Source: Marisa cornuarietis | Lineage: Eukaryota; Mollusca; Gastropoda; Architaenioglossa; Ampullariidae | Reading direction: 5' to 3' | Length of the DNA stretch: 64,000 bases | Assembly (NCBI GenBank): GCA_004794655.1 | Contig: SMMW01000585.1 | Location: 7,687,501-7,751,500, forward strand | Shown here: piece by piece, positions 12,501-24,000 of the stretch | How positions within the stretch are numbered: the stretch's first letter is position 1 | How the letters are laid out: the number at the start of each line of letters is the position of its first letter | The notes under the pieces: model-generated | The model's database searches: none | Told to the model about the DNA's origin: nothing | The model's input: only the letters and a program-made list of their open reading frames with translations | Program-made: the position numbers and the translations under genes

Positions 12501-15425
12501 AAAGATTTAACTCAAAGTCTCATGATAAAACGTCGCATTTTGTCTCAGGGGAAGGTGCGATACCGACAGACTTTCCGCTTCCTGCCAATGCCAACGGCAA
12601 AGAGCGCCTGCGTGTGATGACGTGCTCGGACAAGATCCTCCGCTGGAATGGGCTGGGCGTTCAAGGGGCATTGCTATCGCACTTCCTGGACCCGATATAT
12701 CTTTCGTCTGTCGTTATTGGTAAATCTTGTTAATTTTTTTTTTTTTTTTTAGCAGTCTTCTAATTGTTTCATTTTAACTTCGTGAAGGTTTATCGTTTAT
12801 ATTTGGATTACATTTGTAAGTGGTAAGGTTTTGAATAATTTATTTCCTCTAATTACAAAAAGCTTCCAATTACAATTAAAACTTTCGGTGACATCTTTCC
12901 CTAGGAGTTCGGGAATCCAGGATAAGACAGGTCCCAAAAAGTTCGCTGGGATAGACCTGGTCCCATCTCTCCTGTACCTTTTATTTCTCTACCTACCAGC
13001 TCCTAGGATGGACAGAATAAGGATTATAATGGAAGATGTGTGTGCTTCGGTCAGGCATGCATCGTAAGCAAGAAACATATAGCTGGCCTTATACCAGGAG
13101 GCTCACTAACTAGTTTTTGTTTGTTTTCTTGTGTTTATTAATAATAATAATAATAGTGAAGATTTTTATAGCGCATATTCACACTCGTAGAGAGTATGCT
13201 CTTAGCGCTTAAAATCGTTACAATCGGTCACACAACTAACATCTTTAATATTCTCAAGTAACATCAGTACATGTGCCCTTGCATTATAGTGCGTGGAACC
13301 CACAGGTTTTGAACTACATCGGCCGTAGCAGATTCCACTGCTAGTTGAAATAAAAATGCTTGAAGAACGTTTTCTTACTTACCTTACTTAACTGAACAAA
13401 TCCAAACAAACTAAGTTTGTAAAGTTTTTTGTAACCGTTATGTAAATTATCTGCTAACTTGGTTAAACATTCGTCCATAATTGTTAGAGAACGGCCTTTA
13501 CCCTACTTGGTGGTCTCTAGCGTCCAACGAAAGTCTAAAGCAAAACAAAACGTGACACAGTCAATGGGAAGTAACTTTAAGCAGCGGGCATCGTGTGAAA
13601 ATTGCCTCCCCTGCAACAAGCTTTGCATGCTGGGAAGTCATGAAGCATCTCGTATGTGATCCCTTAATGCATGTCATAATTCTAGGTGCGTAGGCTATGA
13701 GAGCAGGAGTTTTTCTTAAAAATTGCTTTCATGTGATTTTAATACATCTAGAGCTAGACCTGGAGTTTATTATTAATAATCAGAAGAAATCATAATACAG
13801 TAATAATGTGGAGTTTATGTAGCTCGATCAGAATCACTCTCCTATAGGAGTATGCACTCAGCGCTTCAAATAAAAGCTAGGTTGAGCTGTACTACACGAA
13901 GAAACAGTTTACTTATCTGTGAACAAGTGTCGTGTCATTATAACGAGTTATACTCAGCTACTCACGTGCGTGCAGGCAGTCACACGGGGGACCAGCGAGG
14001 ACACGTGCCGCGCGCAGTCAGTGGCCGTTTGAAATGCGGGAGGTTGCATGAAGTCCTGAAGCGGCCCTACCGCATCTGCTCGCCGGAGATCATGTATCCA
14101 CCAAGGTAGGCTTCACTGGAGCAGTCCCTTCCTCCACTGCTTTCGCAGAGCGGGGGGGTTTTTTTTTGTGTGTGGGGGTGGGGATGGGGATGTGGCGAAG
14201 AGGGTGGGTTGGTTTGCGTGCGTCTGTGTATAGATTTCTGTGTCTAACGGGTTTTCTATGTCTTTGTCGTTGTCGTGTATTAACTGTTGTTATACTGATG
14301 TTGGGTGGTCTTTCAAATTTCTTTCCTGACTAGATTAAGCGAGCTTACTGCTCGAAAACTGTTTTCGTATGTCGATGTTCTGAAGAAGCCAGGAAGCAAT
14401 CAGGTCGTGTTTTCCATCAAGTGTGACACACCAGTACTCTAATAATACCGACAAATATGTCACATTACTTAGTACTCCATGAATTTCGTATGTCATGAAG
14501 TCCTCGGTAGATACTTCAGGGATCGTCCTTCTGTTGTCTCTGATTGCGTGATGTCCATTATGCACATGCAGCTCGGACGTCTACGCGATCACCAAGTCGA
14601 AGCAGTACTGCATCACATGGACGATGGGAGACCCGGATGCAGAGGTCCTGGACGCCGTCACAGGGGCCTGTGCAATGGAGTGAGTATTAGACTTCAGAAA
14701 TTTGGGCTTCTGGTGGAATCCTGACACTGAAGATCGCTCGGTCTATGTAGTTCGGACTTCGTATCGTGAAAGCTTTTGCAAACTCTGTTGACAGCAATGT
14801 GTTGGATGAGTATAATATCCATCTGTGGAAGATAACTTTCTGGGCCTGGTTGCGCAACACGTTTCTAAACCTTAAAACTGTTCTAAAGAGGCAAAATCTC
14901 TTCTAAGCCATTTTGATTCTTTGTAGAAAAACATACAAAACATTGTACTGACAGGGCGGAAAGTCAGACTTAAACAACTTTATCATACATAAAGCAGTTT
15001 TAATTTTAAAAATTCTAAAATTGTGGTGTTTACTTTAAACTAATTATCTAAATAGAGTTAAGGCCTAAAAGTGTTTAAAATTAGAAATGTGTTGTGCAAC
15101 TGGCCCCTGGACTTTAAATTAGCGTAATGTACTTGTGTCAGTGTACAATACTAACGCGATTGTTGATTTCAGACCAACCGCCGACAGCCCAGCTTCCCGG
15201 GTGTCCAAGCGGGTGCTGTTCGCGTGCTTTCACGACGTGTGCGAACACCTGAAAGTTCGCCACCTGATGTCTTTGAACTATGCCGGGGCCAAGCAGGCTG
15301 CACACTCCTATCAACAAGCCAAGATGGCCATAATTCAGCACTTGAAGACGAGCGGCTTTGGACAGTGGCTTTCACTTCAGGAAATTTATGGAACAGACAC
15401 TTTCTTTGAAGAAGAAAAACTGTGA
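6540..15425 (+). CDS. ADAR-family RNA adenosine deaminase (ADAR/ADAD-like)
   Basis: Converts adenosine to inosine in double-stranded RNA, as known for the family. Exons: about 6540-6749, 6970-7120, 7946-8132, 8762-8855, 11282-11443, 12091-12155, 12549-12719, 13976-14105, 14572-14679, 15173-15425 (TGA). All joins keep phase. Exons 1-2 encode one dsRNA-binding domain ([10 protein letters not shown] to [11 protein letters not shown]). The deaminase domain follows, with HAEII (catalytic Glu and zinc His), PPCGD and TCSDK (zinc cysteines) and GEGAIP, matching the base-flipping Glu region of ADAR2. The C-terminal part keeps RAV, WTMGD and [12 protein letters not shown]. The 5' end is unresolved: there is no convincing start, the first in-frame ATG (6640) lies just before the dsRBD, and upstream exons probably exist. 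The exon-3 acceptor could be 7946 or 7961. One dsRBD resembles ADAD proteins, but those have lost zinc ligands. Introns hold LINE tails and a MITE. Confidence 0.9.
6887..6955. repeat. 14-bp perfect inverted repeat beside a 3' splice site
   Basis: TACGAGCAGATTAG at 6887-6900 and its exact reverse complement CTAATCTGCTCGTA at 6942-6955 enclose a 41-nt loop. The right arm ends 14 nt before the acceptor AG (6968-6969) of the dsRBD exon, so a hairpin in the pre-mRNA would cover the likely branch point and pyrimidine region. Confidence 0.85.
7539..7590. repeat. (CAA)n low-complexity tract
   Basis: About ten CAA units followed by CAAA-rich sequence, within a deaminase-gene intron. Confidence 0.85.
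9117..9250 (-). mobile_element. Retroelement 3' tail, minus orientation
   Basis: An (ATT)n run is followed by GTAATTTATATAGCGCG. Read on the minus strand this is a GCGCTATATAAAT block ending in an ATT microsatellite, like the 3' ends of CR1/L2-type elements in this window. No coding remnant is seen in the following 1.3 kb. Confidence 0.45.
10269..10312. repeat. 11-bp perfect inverted repeat
   Basis: CACCAAGTCGG (10269-10279) and CCGACTTGGTG (10302-10312) are separated by 22 nt. It lies in an intron of the deaminase gene, in noncoding, probably repeat-derived sequence. Confidence 0.7.
10558..10810 (-). mobile_element. CR1/L2-like LINE 3' fragment
   Basis: Minus-strand copy of the 3' untranslated region of the LINE at 57160-59134. 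Shared blocks include (on the minus strand) TTAAGCGCTAAGAGCATG, GAATATGCGCTATAAAAATC and the run of C/T-rich sequence downstream of the ORF. It ends in the same ATT repeat. Severely 5'-truncated. Confidence 0.75.
13139..13213 (-). mobile_element. CR1/L2-like LINE 3' fragment, very short
   Basis: (AATAAT)n followed by GTGAAGATTTTTATAGCGC, then ATATTCACACTCGTAGAGAG and TATGCTCTTAGCGCTTAAAA. It is the same tail as at 59040-59134, inverted, about 75 bp, in an intron of the deaminase gene. A more diverged relative lies at about 13795-13865. Confidence 0.7.
14840..15109 (+). mobile_element. TIR element (MITE) copy A, 270 bp
   Basis: Non-autonomous DNA element with inverted ends. The right end is TTAGAAATGTGTTGTGCAAC then TGGCCCCTG. 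The left end is CTGGGCCTGGTTGCGCAACA then CGTTTCTAA. The interior is about 85-90% alike with the copies at 39456-39726 and 57127-59381. No coding capacity. It sits in the last intron of the deaminase gene. Confidence 0.85.
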
Positions 15426-18400
15426 TTTTTTTTAAATAGACAACTACCCCGAAAGAAAGGATGAAAAGTGTGTGCATGAAACCATGCTGGAACGGAATGG
15501 GCTGACGAAAGGTAGTGATAGCCATGACCAATAGGCTAATATGGCAGCATTCAAATCTACGAGCATATTTCGTGTTGGGAATGTGCAAGTATTTTGATTT
15601 AATGTTCATGATATCATCAGCAACGTTACGATCAACAATGGTTATTCTTCAGTTGTCAAACTGAGCAGGTCTTAATGCTTTTAAACCAGATTACAGTTGT
15701 AAGTGTGGACAGTTGTGCTAGATACGTGACGTTTATATAGGTTCTAAATCTCTTGTCTTGTTCAGTAAGATTGGGATTACATGATTTGTTGATGGACATT
15801 GAGCTATTCATTCAATGCCATTGGAATTACATATAGAACTGGATATCAACCCCCACCGTGCCCAGCTGCTTTACGATTTCGTGTGGTTCTGGCACAGAGA
15901 TGCTACAGAACCTTTTTCAGGTCGTTGGGGAGTGAGGTGATAGAGACTCACTTTTCTCGATGGCCAGCTTTAAGTGTGGCCATCTCCTCTCCCTCGCTGC
16001 CTTCCCTTATCCAGCCCTCTGTGGTCAGATACCCATTCTAGCCAGCTGGGCCGACTGGGCAGGGGTGGGGGGGGGGGAGTAAAGTTTACTGCGCTACACG
16101 GGTATCGAAACAGTGCGTCTCTCAGTTCGGACGCCAGCGCTCTACAAACTCGGCTATCCGCTTCTGGCATAATGCTGGCCTAAAAGCTAATCATGCCCCA
16201 TCAAACTCCTCCATTGACCCCTTAATACGGGATAAATCGTGTTCTGAAAGGAAAAACAATCAAAACTAGAAATAAGACGAGTAGCTATAAAACATAGTCA
16301 TCATGCAGCCGAGATTAACGTATTTTATACTAATTTATTTTATCAGGTTTGTTCCTATCCGCATACTTTTGGGCAAGAAAACGTCTTTTAAATTTGTTGG
16401 AGAGCAAAGAGAAAACGGATGGTTATTGGAGGGGTCTTTTTCTTATGCCCTAAAGAAGTTTGTATCACCAGCAGTGATAATGGTGTGATATTTAATTTCT
16501 GCAATATATGTATATGTGACTGAAATGGCAGCTGATTATTGCGAAATGCTTTCATGGTGTACTATGTAAGCTGCTGAATTTTGAAAATATGTTATCTCTC
16601 TTTCTCTCTACCTATGGATCTCTTTCTTTGACACACACACACACACATTTGTAACGATATGACCTTGCAGAAAATTGATGGAATTCTATTTTACTTTCTG
16701 CTGTGGACGTCAGAAGCGAGAATTCTTTTTTCAACTGCACAAGATTATCATAATTCAATCCCTTAGTGAATAAGGCTAATTTCTTGGCGTGACTTAGCTT
16801 ACGAAACAAATCCGTGCTGTCAGTGTGTTCATGCTTTTCTCGTCCTGTTCAGCATTCTACATCTACATTCTACATCTGCAAGAAGGCCTTTCTTGACCAG
16901 CAAAATGCGTGTAAACTACAGGTAACATATTAAAATTCAAAACACCAGAGCATTGGTGCGCATAGGCAGTGTGACACGCTAGGAATGCACAAATAACTAT
17001 TCAAAGTTCCGCTGAGGTGGCCTTTTCACCATGGTTCTTCCAAATGCTGTTCTTGTGGCCATAACCTGAAGTGCCTTGAGTTTAGATTTTTCATACGTTT
17101 TACAGGAAAGTTTGCTGGTAGTAACCTCCTTCGGTCTTCACACAAGTGGGGAGGTCATGTGATTTATGACGAGAGATTGTATTCGGTAGAACAACAGTGT
17201 TGTTGGTGTTTCCTTGTAGACGACCGAAGATCGTGCTAATTGTTTCGGAACAAGTAACAAACGTAGAACGTGAAAAATAATGGCCATGAGGGTCTAGTTA
17301 TAAATAGTGCATTTCAGTTCAAGCTTTGAAGGGTCGCCTTTTCTGTGCTTCGATGTGGAGGGCTTTCCTTGTATTTGTTATAAAATGCAAATATGTCGCA
17401 CCGCTGGGTTTCGTTGTATGTTCACGCCAATGTCTTAGCGATTCCTTCCTCCGACGGATTGTGTGCGAAGCCAATAGAGTGAACTACAGAATGGATGACA
17501 GGATGACATTAGATTTTGCGGGTTGAGGTTTCTCGTCCTTTTTGGCTAAAAACATGTTTGTCCTCTCCTGCAAATGCTTTACACATTTGCAGCACACTGA
17601 AACTGTAAATCCCTCTAAAATAACTCCAGATTTTTGTTTTCAAACGAAATGGCGTAACACTGAAAACAAATCAAAGATTTATGGGAAATTTGAATTGAGT
17701 GCAAAGAAAATCAGGTATTAATACCTAATTTTGTGTTTGATGTATTAGCGAAGTGACACATTATAAGGGTTCCGATGGCGGTTGTGTCTGCGTGACATCG
17801 CCTGACCCTTCTCCCTCCTCCCCCAACTGGTCATATATTTTGTGCGATTTCAGAATATAAACGCCCCCAAACAAAAATTTATCATGAAAAATGGAATTTC
17901 ACGAATATAACAATGTTTGCGTCCACTGACAGACTTTATCTTAGCTGTGCACATATTTTCTGGTTAAACAGCAATCTTTCAAGCTGTACTTTTACATGAC
18001 GGCTTCTAATGAAATCTAGTCCTCTGTACAATAACACGATATTTGTCTTATGAAAGGTCCTCTGCTAAAGTCTGAGAAATTATGGAAATGTATCGTTGAA
18101 GTGCGTGTGCATGAGATGTGGCCAGTGGAATCCGTCTTGGAATAGATGTGTGAACATTTCCAGCACTAATTGCATGACCGTATGCAGGCTGGACGGTTGG
18201 TTTTTTTTTCTTACGGTTGTCTGGTGCAATTTCACGCCCGCGAGTTGCCATCCCTCTGTGCTGCTTGGTCTTCAAACTAGCCACAAACATGATCTGTCTC
18301 GATTTTGCAGTTCATGACCGACTTCAATATTTTCACTCTGGCCTAAATGCCTGACCCAGAATGATGTTTGCTTACCATGTGTTGTTGAAACGTCTCGTCC

Positions 18401-21033
18401 ACATGACGCATTTTCCGTTGTCCTCTTCTCCCTTCACCATTAACATCATCATTTCCCACAGTTACGGATAGAGAAAGTATTCCTAGTGGAATCACTTTTT
18501 TAAAGCCAGGCATTCATTTAATGTGTACTTGTTTATTTGAAAAATTAAGAAAGAATTTACGCTTTTTTGTTTTCACCAAGTCTTTCCGTCCATGAATAAC
18601 ATTCCGAAGTGCCGATTAAGAAGTATTGGACGGGTTTAAAATGTACCTTTATTGCAAGATATTCGATGTAAACGTAAGATAAGCTTCATACGGATATCTG
18701 CTTAGTTTTTAGTTACTTTTGTTTGTTCTTTCTCTTTTGGGTTTGGAGTGGGAGGGATGATTGTTGATCTGCGTGATTTAATGTCTTTTGAACACCGTGC
18801 TCTGTAACAACTATCTAACTATCTATTCATACTTCTTCCGCGGAGACTAGTAATCCGTTGTTTTCTCTTTTTCTCTGTAATTGTGAACATGATGGTAGGT
18901 CACATAATATAGACTTGAACGTATTCAGTCAGTTTTTACTATCTTTACGGAGGTTGTGCTTAAAAGTACATTTGATGATATATTTACAAGTCTCTTATAT
19001 TCAAAATATGTTCAGTTTTTTTTATTGCAACCCCCTCACTAATGTTCATAAACGTTGTGTATGATGGTGCAATAATCAATAAAATATATTTTTATTCACA
19101 ATTCTACATTGTGTGGGTGTGTGTGGGAGTAAAAAGGTAAGCAGCTGTTCCAACAGCATTGACTAAACTTACGAAGTTTAAAACCTTTCCCTTAGTTTTG
19201 GATATTGTTCAGAAAGTGGTGCCATGCTACTATTACACGATTTGAAGCGGTCTCTGAGGAGAAATGTCCCGACAAAGCCAAATGTACCAAACACCGAAGG
19301 ATGGATACAATTGATGGGGGGGGGGGGTTGAGAGTTGGTTGACACTTTGCATTGTGCATGGACGCCAACATTTTATGCAACAAAAGTTGCATGAACAAAT
19401 ATTTTTGGGGTGATTTTATCCCACCCACCCCTTACGGTGCCATGTACAACAAAGAACCGCAACTCTGTATTTTCACTAATGAAACCACTACTTCATTATG
19501 TAACGACAGACATGAAGGTTACAAGCAGGAAGTTTAGTAGCTGTCATTGGTTTTACCGTCGACATAGCCAGAAGTTAAAATGTTAAAGCGAACTGTTTAA
19601 GCATCAGCTTTAAATCTGCAACATACGTTTAACAACATTTGAACCATTTCAGAAATATTCTTTTATTCCTTTTAATAAAAGATTTTTACCGTTAATAAAG
19701 TATACTCTGTTTCAAAGTCGAGTACATAATCACAAAACATGATATTTTCACAATTTTAACAGGAAGTAAAGCGTGTAAAGGGACAAAAATGTACAAGTGG
19801 GAGATAAATTTAAGGCACGATATCAAACTCAAATGCTTCACCAATGTTTTCGATTAATTGCTAGCAATTAAACTGTTGGTTAATTCTGAATCGTTTATTA
19901 CAGTGAGATAGTGTTGCAGACCAAAAACAGTTACGGTAGAAATGCCAAGACCTCGCCCCTTAGGATCTTACAGCCCTAGCACTCGATAATGGAAAGAAGG
20001 ACCAACCGACGTCCATAGTGACCACTGGGTTGAGTTACTCACCCAAAAATGTTTAGAAATGTTTTAAGCAGTCTAACAAGCTTTCTTTGAACCATATTGG
20101 TGGTTCTCTAACCAGAATATCTGTTTACAGGCTGTGGCCATAATGAAAAAGTACTGAACGTTCCCCCCAAACTTCTTTTCAGCGACATGCTTACTGAATG
20201 TCACACTGCTATCTCCCTATACCGTATTCTTTCGTTACCATCAAAGATGCTGTAGACAGCTTTATTTTAGTGACCTCCTTTGACAACCGAATCACGATTA
20301 GTATCGCAGCAGTATTCTGCTGCTTACTTCTCTGGGCACCTAATTATTTCAAATAACATAAAGTTAGGTAAGTTATATAGGCAATCGTCGGCCTCTGCTA
20401 CCATTTCCAATATTGCTACTAACGTTTATTTATCCCGGGACATGGAAGGCAAAGATTGTGTTTGTGACCTAGCCAGATGCAGAATATATAACCATATACA
20501 TACTTTTCTGCACAGTGGATACATTCTATAACAGATCTGTCTTTTGTATGGCGCCATACAATGTTTTTGTGTTGATGTCTTGAAAATATACCCCAAGTCA
20601 CTTAGGAGTCCAATAACAGTTTTACAGAAATATCTTAAGCGTTTCCTTGTAAAAGCACCAATGCGTGCATACTTTTACAGGGAATGTTGAAAATTATTAA
20701 GCGTTGTTACCAGAATCTGACTATAACAATATTCTGCTATTATTTTAAGTATCCAGGTCAAGTACGTTTTCATCACAGACGTTTCATGTAACATCGTACT
20801 GAAGCCACAAACATGAGCACAGTTACAATGGAATGTCGGAAGTTAACAGAATGCTACAACAAATGTGCCCATTATCTCAGATATGCCACTGAAGTCTCTT
20901 TTCATCACAGATATCTAAAAAAAAATCATGCCAGCAATGCCAGATCAGAAAACTGTCCTGGGGGCCGCACCGGAACACTCTCCTCTGTTCAGGCCCTAAA
21001 TTGTCCTTTAGCAAGACTACATCACAAGCGACG
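15426..21033. other. Convergent spacer between deaminase and SLC17 genes
   Basis: 3' flanks of two convergent genes. No coding region supported. It contains a tRNA-derived SINE piece near 16090-16165, a poly-G run near 19315, a possible polyadenylation hexamer AATAAA near 19078, and a block at 20046-20110 that is repeated inside the last SLC17 intron near 21425-21490. Confidence 0.4.
16090..16165 (-). mobile_element. tRNA-derived SINE head, minus orientation
   Basis: On the minus strand the sequence reads TAGCCGAGTTTGTAGAGCGC (box A type, about 16137-16156). About 30 nt later comes GTTTCGATACC (box B type, 16101-16111). This is an RNA polymerase III internal promoter. The ends do not pair as a tRNA acceptor stem, so a SINE or tRNA relic fits better than a functional tRNA gene. 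Confidence 0.55.
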
Positions 21034-24000
21034 TCATCTGCCGTGCGACGACCCCGGCGGGCTGCTAAGGGGGCCATCGCCCTCCCGGAGAGTGACGTCC
21101 TGGGATCCGTAGCCTGGCATGGGGGTGGCTATCACGTGATCAGCTTCCGACACCTGCTCCTCCTCCAGCCGCCGGTACGTCATGGAGACGTTGGAGCTGT
21201 GGCTGGGGTTGCCCTCCTCGGTGCGGAGGGACCGACGGCGCCGCTTGTCCTCTCTTATCACCAGGTTCTCCCTGTCGGACGGCACGGACCAAGACTGCCG
21301 CTCACCTGTCGTCAAAATCAAGAGTGCAAAAGAAAACCGAAAAGAAACGAATAAAAGAAATAAGGAAATCAGAGACAGGAACTTGCGAAAAGGAGTCATT
21401 ATGTTATGTGTTTTTTGTGTATCTCACCCCAAAAAGTTAGTCTTTTAGAAATGTTTTAAGCGGTCTAATCAGCTTTCTGTGAACCACATATTAGAGTATT
21501 AGCATATTGAATGAAGAACAGCAAAAACTGTCGACGCGAAACACACCTGAGCCGAAGATGAGGAAGAAAATGCAGGCCAAGCCCGTCACACCGGAAGTGA
21601 TGTAGAACACTCGCCACCAACCCACGAATGCCTGAAAATCGATGTGGGAATATTCTGGCTAAAAGCGCAAAACAGTCTTTATAACCAATATCTAAACAAT
21701 TATCATATTGACCGGCACTGCCAGTAGCAAGGAATAAGCACATATTTCGAAATCAGCAGCTACACCTCAACATGATTAAGAAATGTCAGTAGGTGGAGAG
21801 ACCGTCAAACTTTTTTGGGGAGGGGGGGGAGATTCCTAGCTTACTTTCTAGGTACCCTACCCCTTCTCTACTTGCTGCTTTCTTCTCACCTTATTCTCCG
21901 TGAGGATGCCTGCAATGATTGGGGCGCCGATGGCGGCGATGTTGCCTACTGTCGATGTTATGCCGACGAGAACTGAGGCGTGTCGCGGGGAAAGGTCGTA
22001 ATGGTTCAGCTGCCAGCCTATGGGAGTCAGACAACCAGAGTAAAGTCACAATCCTCTGTAACAACTCGTATGCTTGAAATAAAGAGTTCGATCAAGTATG
22101 ACGCAGAGACTCGTCCTTTCTAAGGCTTTCCCTTCCTCACTCTAATAGGGAAAAATAGCCGCCTTGTTAAACTAGTGGAAATATTAAATGTAAATCACCT
22201 TTTTCAAAAACTCTGGCTCTAAACTCCAACAGTCTTAAGAACGAGAAAAACCGATTTACCTGAGACGACCATGCCGCCGGAACCAAGCGCGATTGTGAGG
22301 AAGACCATGGCCACAGAGCCTTTCGTTGTCACAGTCAACAGCCCGAAAAACAACGCCTGTAGACCAAACCCTGCAAACAAAACAAAGTCTACAGCGCGTG
22401 AACAGAAATGAAATACTACACATAATCTACACCTTAAACTATCTCCACACACACATCAAAACGTGGCAATATTGTGTGCTATATTCACGAATCTGATACT
22501 TATATTTATTATTACACTTTCTAGTTCTTCTTCCCAAGGTGTATGAACGTGACACTCGTGAATTACTTCTTTGTTTTTAAATTTTGCTGCAATGCACCTC
22601 AGAATATTGGAATTGTATTGTGCATTGTATTACCCATGGGTTAATTGCCAGTGCATAAATACAAACACGGGTATCTTGACAGAACACCTACCTGACGTGA
22701 GGAGCTTTCGGGTGCGCGTGACGCTCAATATGTTGTTGCTGATGAGAAAGTCCGCAATACACCCACTGGCTAGGGACGCCGCCATTTTGAACAAATGTGG
22801 CAGTGCTGAGAAGGCGCCGTTCTGACAAATATAAATAAATGTCTAAAATGAAGGTCGGTAATCGTCAGAAGGCGAACAGCGATCTTCAATTTCTTTTAAA
22901 CAATTTATTTTTATCTTCAAAGATAGTATTTCTTCTTTTCTATGTACTTCGAGATGGAAAACATAGCTAAGTACCACGCAGACAATATAACTGTGAGCAG
23001 CTTTATCACATTCGCATTCTTGCTTCTTATATAGTGCCAGTCAAGGTGGAATCAACGTTTTCTCATGTCTACCGACACCTTCGTTCACTCACTTGTGCAA
23101 TAGTAAAGTGGAAGAGGTTGAGGTAAAAAGGCTCGTTGGTCAGCATCAAGATGAACACCCAGTTGCGGGCGAAGTGACACAAACAGAGAGCCAGCACAGG
23201 CAGTGATGTCATGATGCTGCACCATGGAATCGGCACCCCCTGCAAAATCAGCGGCCAGGCACATACATAAATGGTTCTTGTCGTGCACGATCTACAGTTT
23301 CACTGCGTGTGGAAGTGGGGAATGCGTGCCTGCAGTCGGGAGGGTGGGTTGGGGGCGGTGACAGAAAGGAAGCGGTTGTGGATTGCTGATTGCGTTAGAG
23401 CTTCATTCTCTCAATCTTGCGAGGACCACGGTACCGTCTCGAGTGCTTGTACGATCGTCCTCAGACTGTCTTTTCGTTGCATGATTTCAAATCTTCATAC
23501 GTGTACAAATGATGTTTTATCTATGGAACCGTAGTTATAAAGCAGTGGCAAAGATGCCCTAGAGTAAAGAAACATCAAGTCGAGTCTTCTGGATCTGGCA
23601 ATCACAGCTTGTCCACGTATGGCATTTGCTCATATCTAGTACGGTTTGTTATTTGTTGTCTCGTTGCAATCCTTTGACCAATCCACACAGCCTGGGAAGC
23701 CAAATGCAATCTTAGTGTTCTTTGTTGAATGAATGGGCAATGAGCGAGTTGAAAGACACAGTTGTTCATGACAAAACGGTATCAGAAATGACAAAAAATA
23801 TGTCAAGTGTAAGTGGTCCCAAGTCTATAAATGATATGATCCCAACAACTGATATTAAGTCTAAAAGCCGACATAGTTCTGACCTCATAGTCCAGTTTGT
23901 CGCTGCCCTGAAGTTCCTCTATAAATCGTAGTTCGTCTTCCGTGATCATCCTGTGATGAGAAGGCTTTTCCTGTGCGATCCACAGCCATATCATCACGTA

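Noticed and set aside
16090..16165. Functional tRNA gene on the minus strand
   Set aside because: Box A and box B are present, but the 5' and 3' ends do not form a 7-bp acceptor stem and no credible anticodon arm is seen; treated as a SINE relic.
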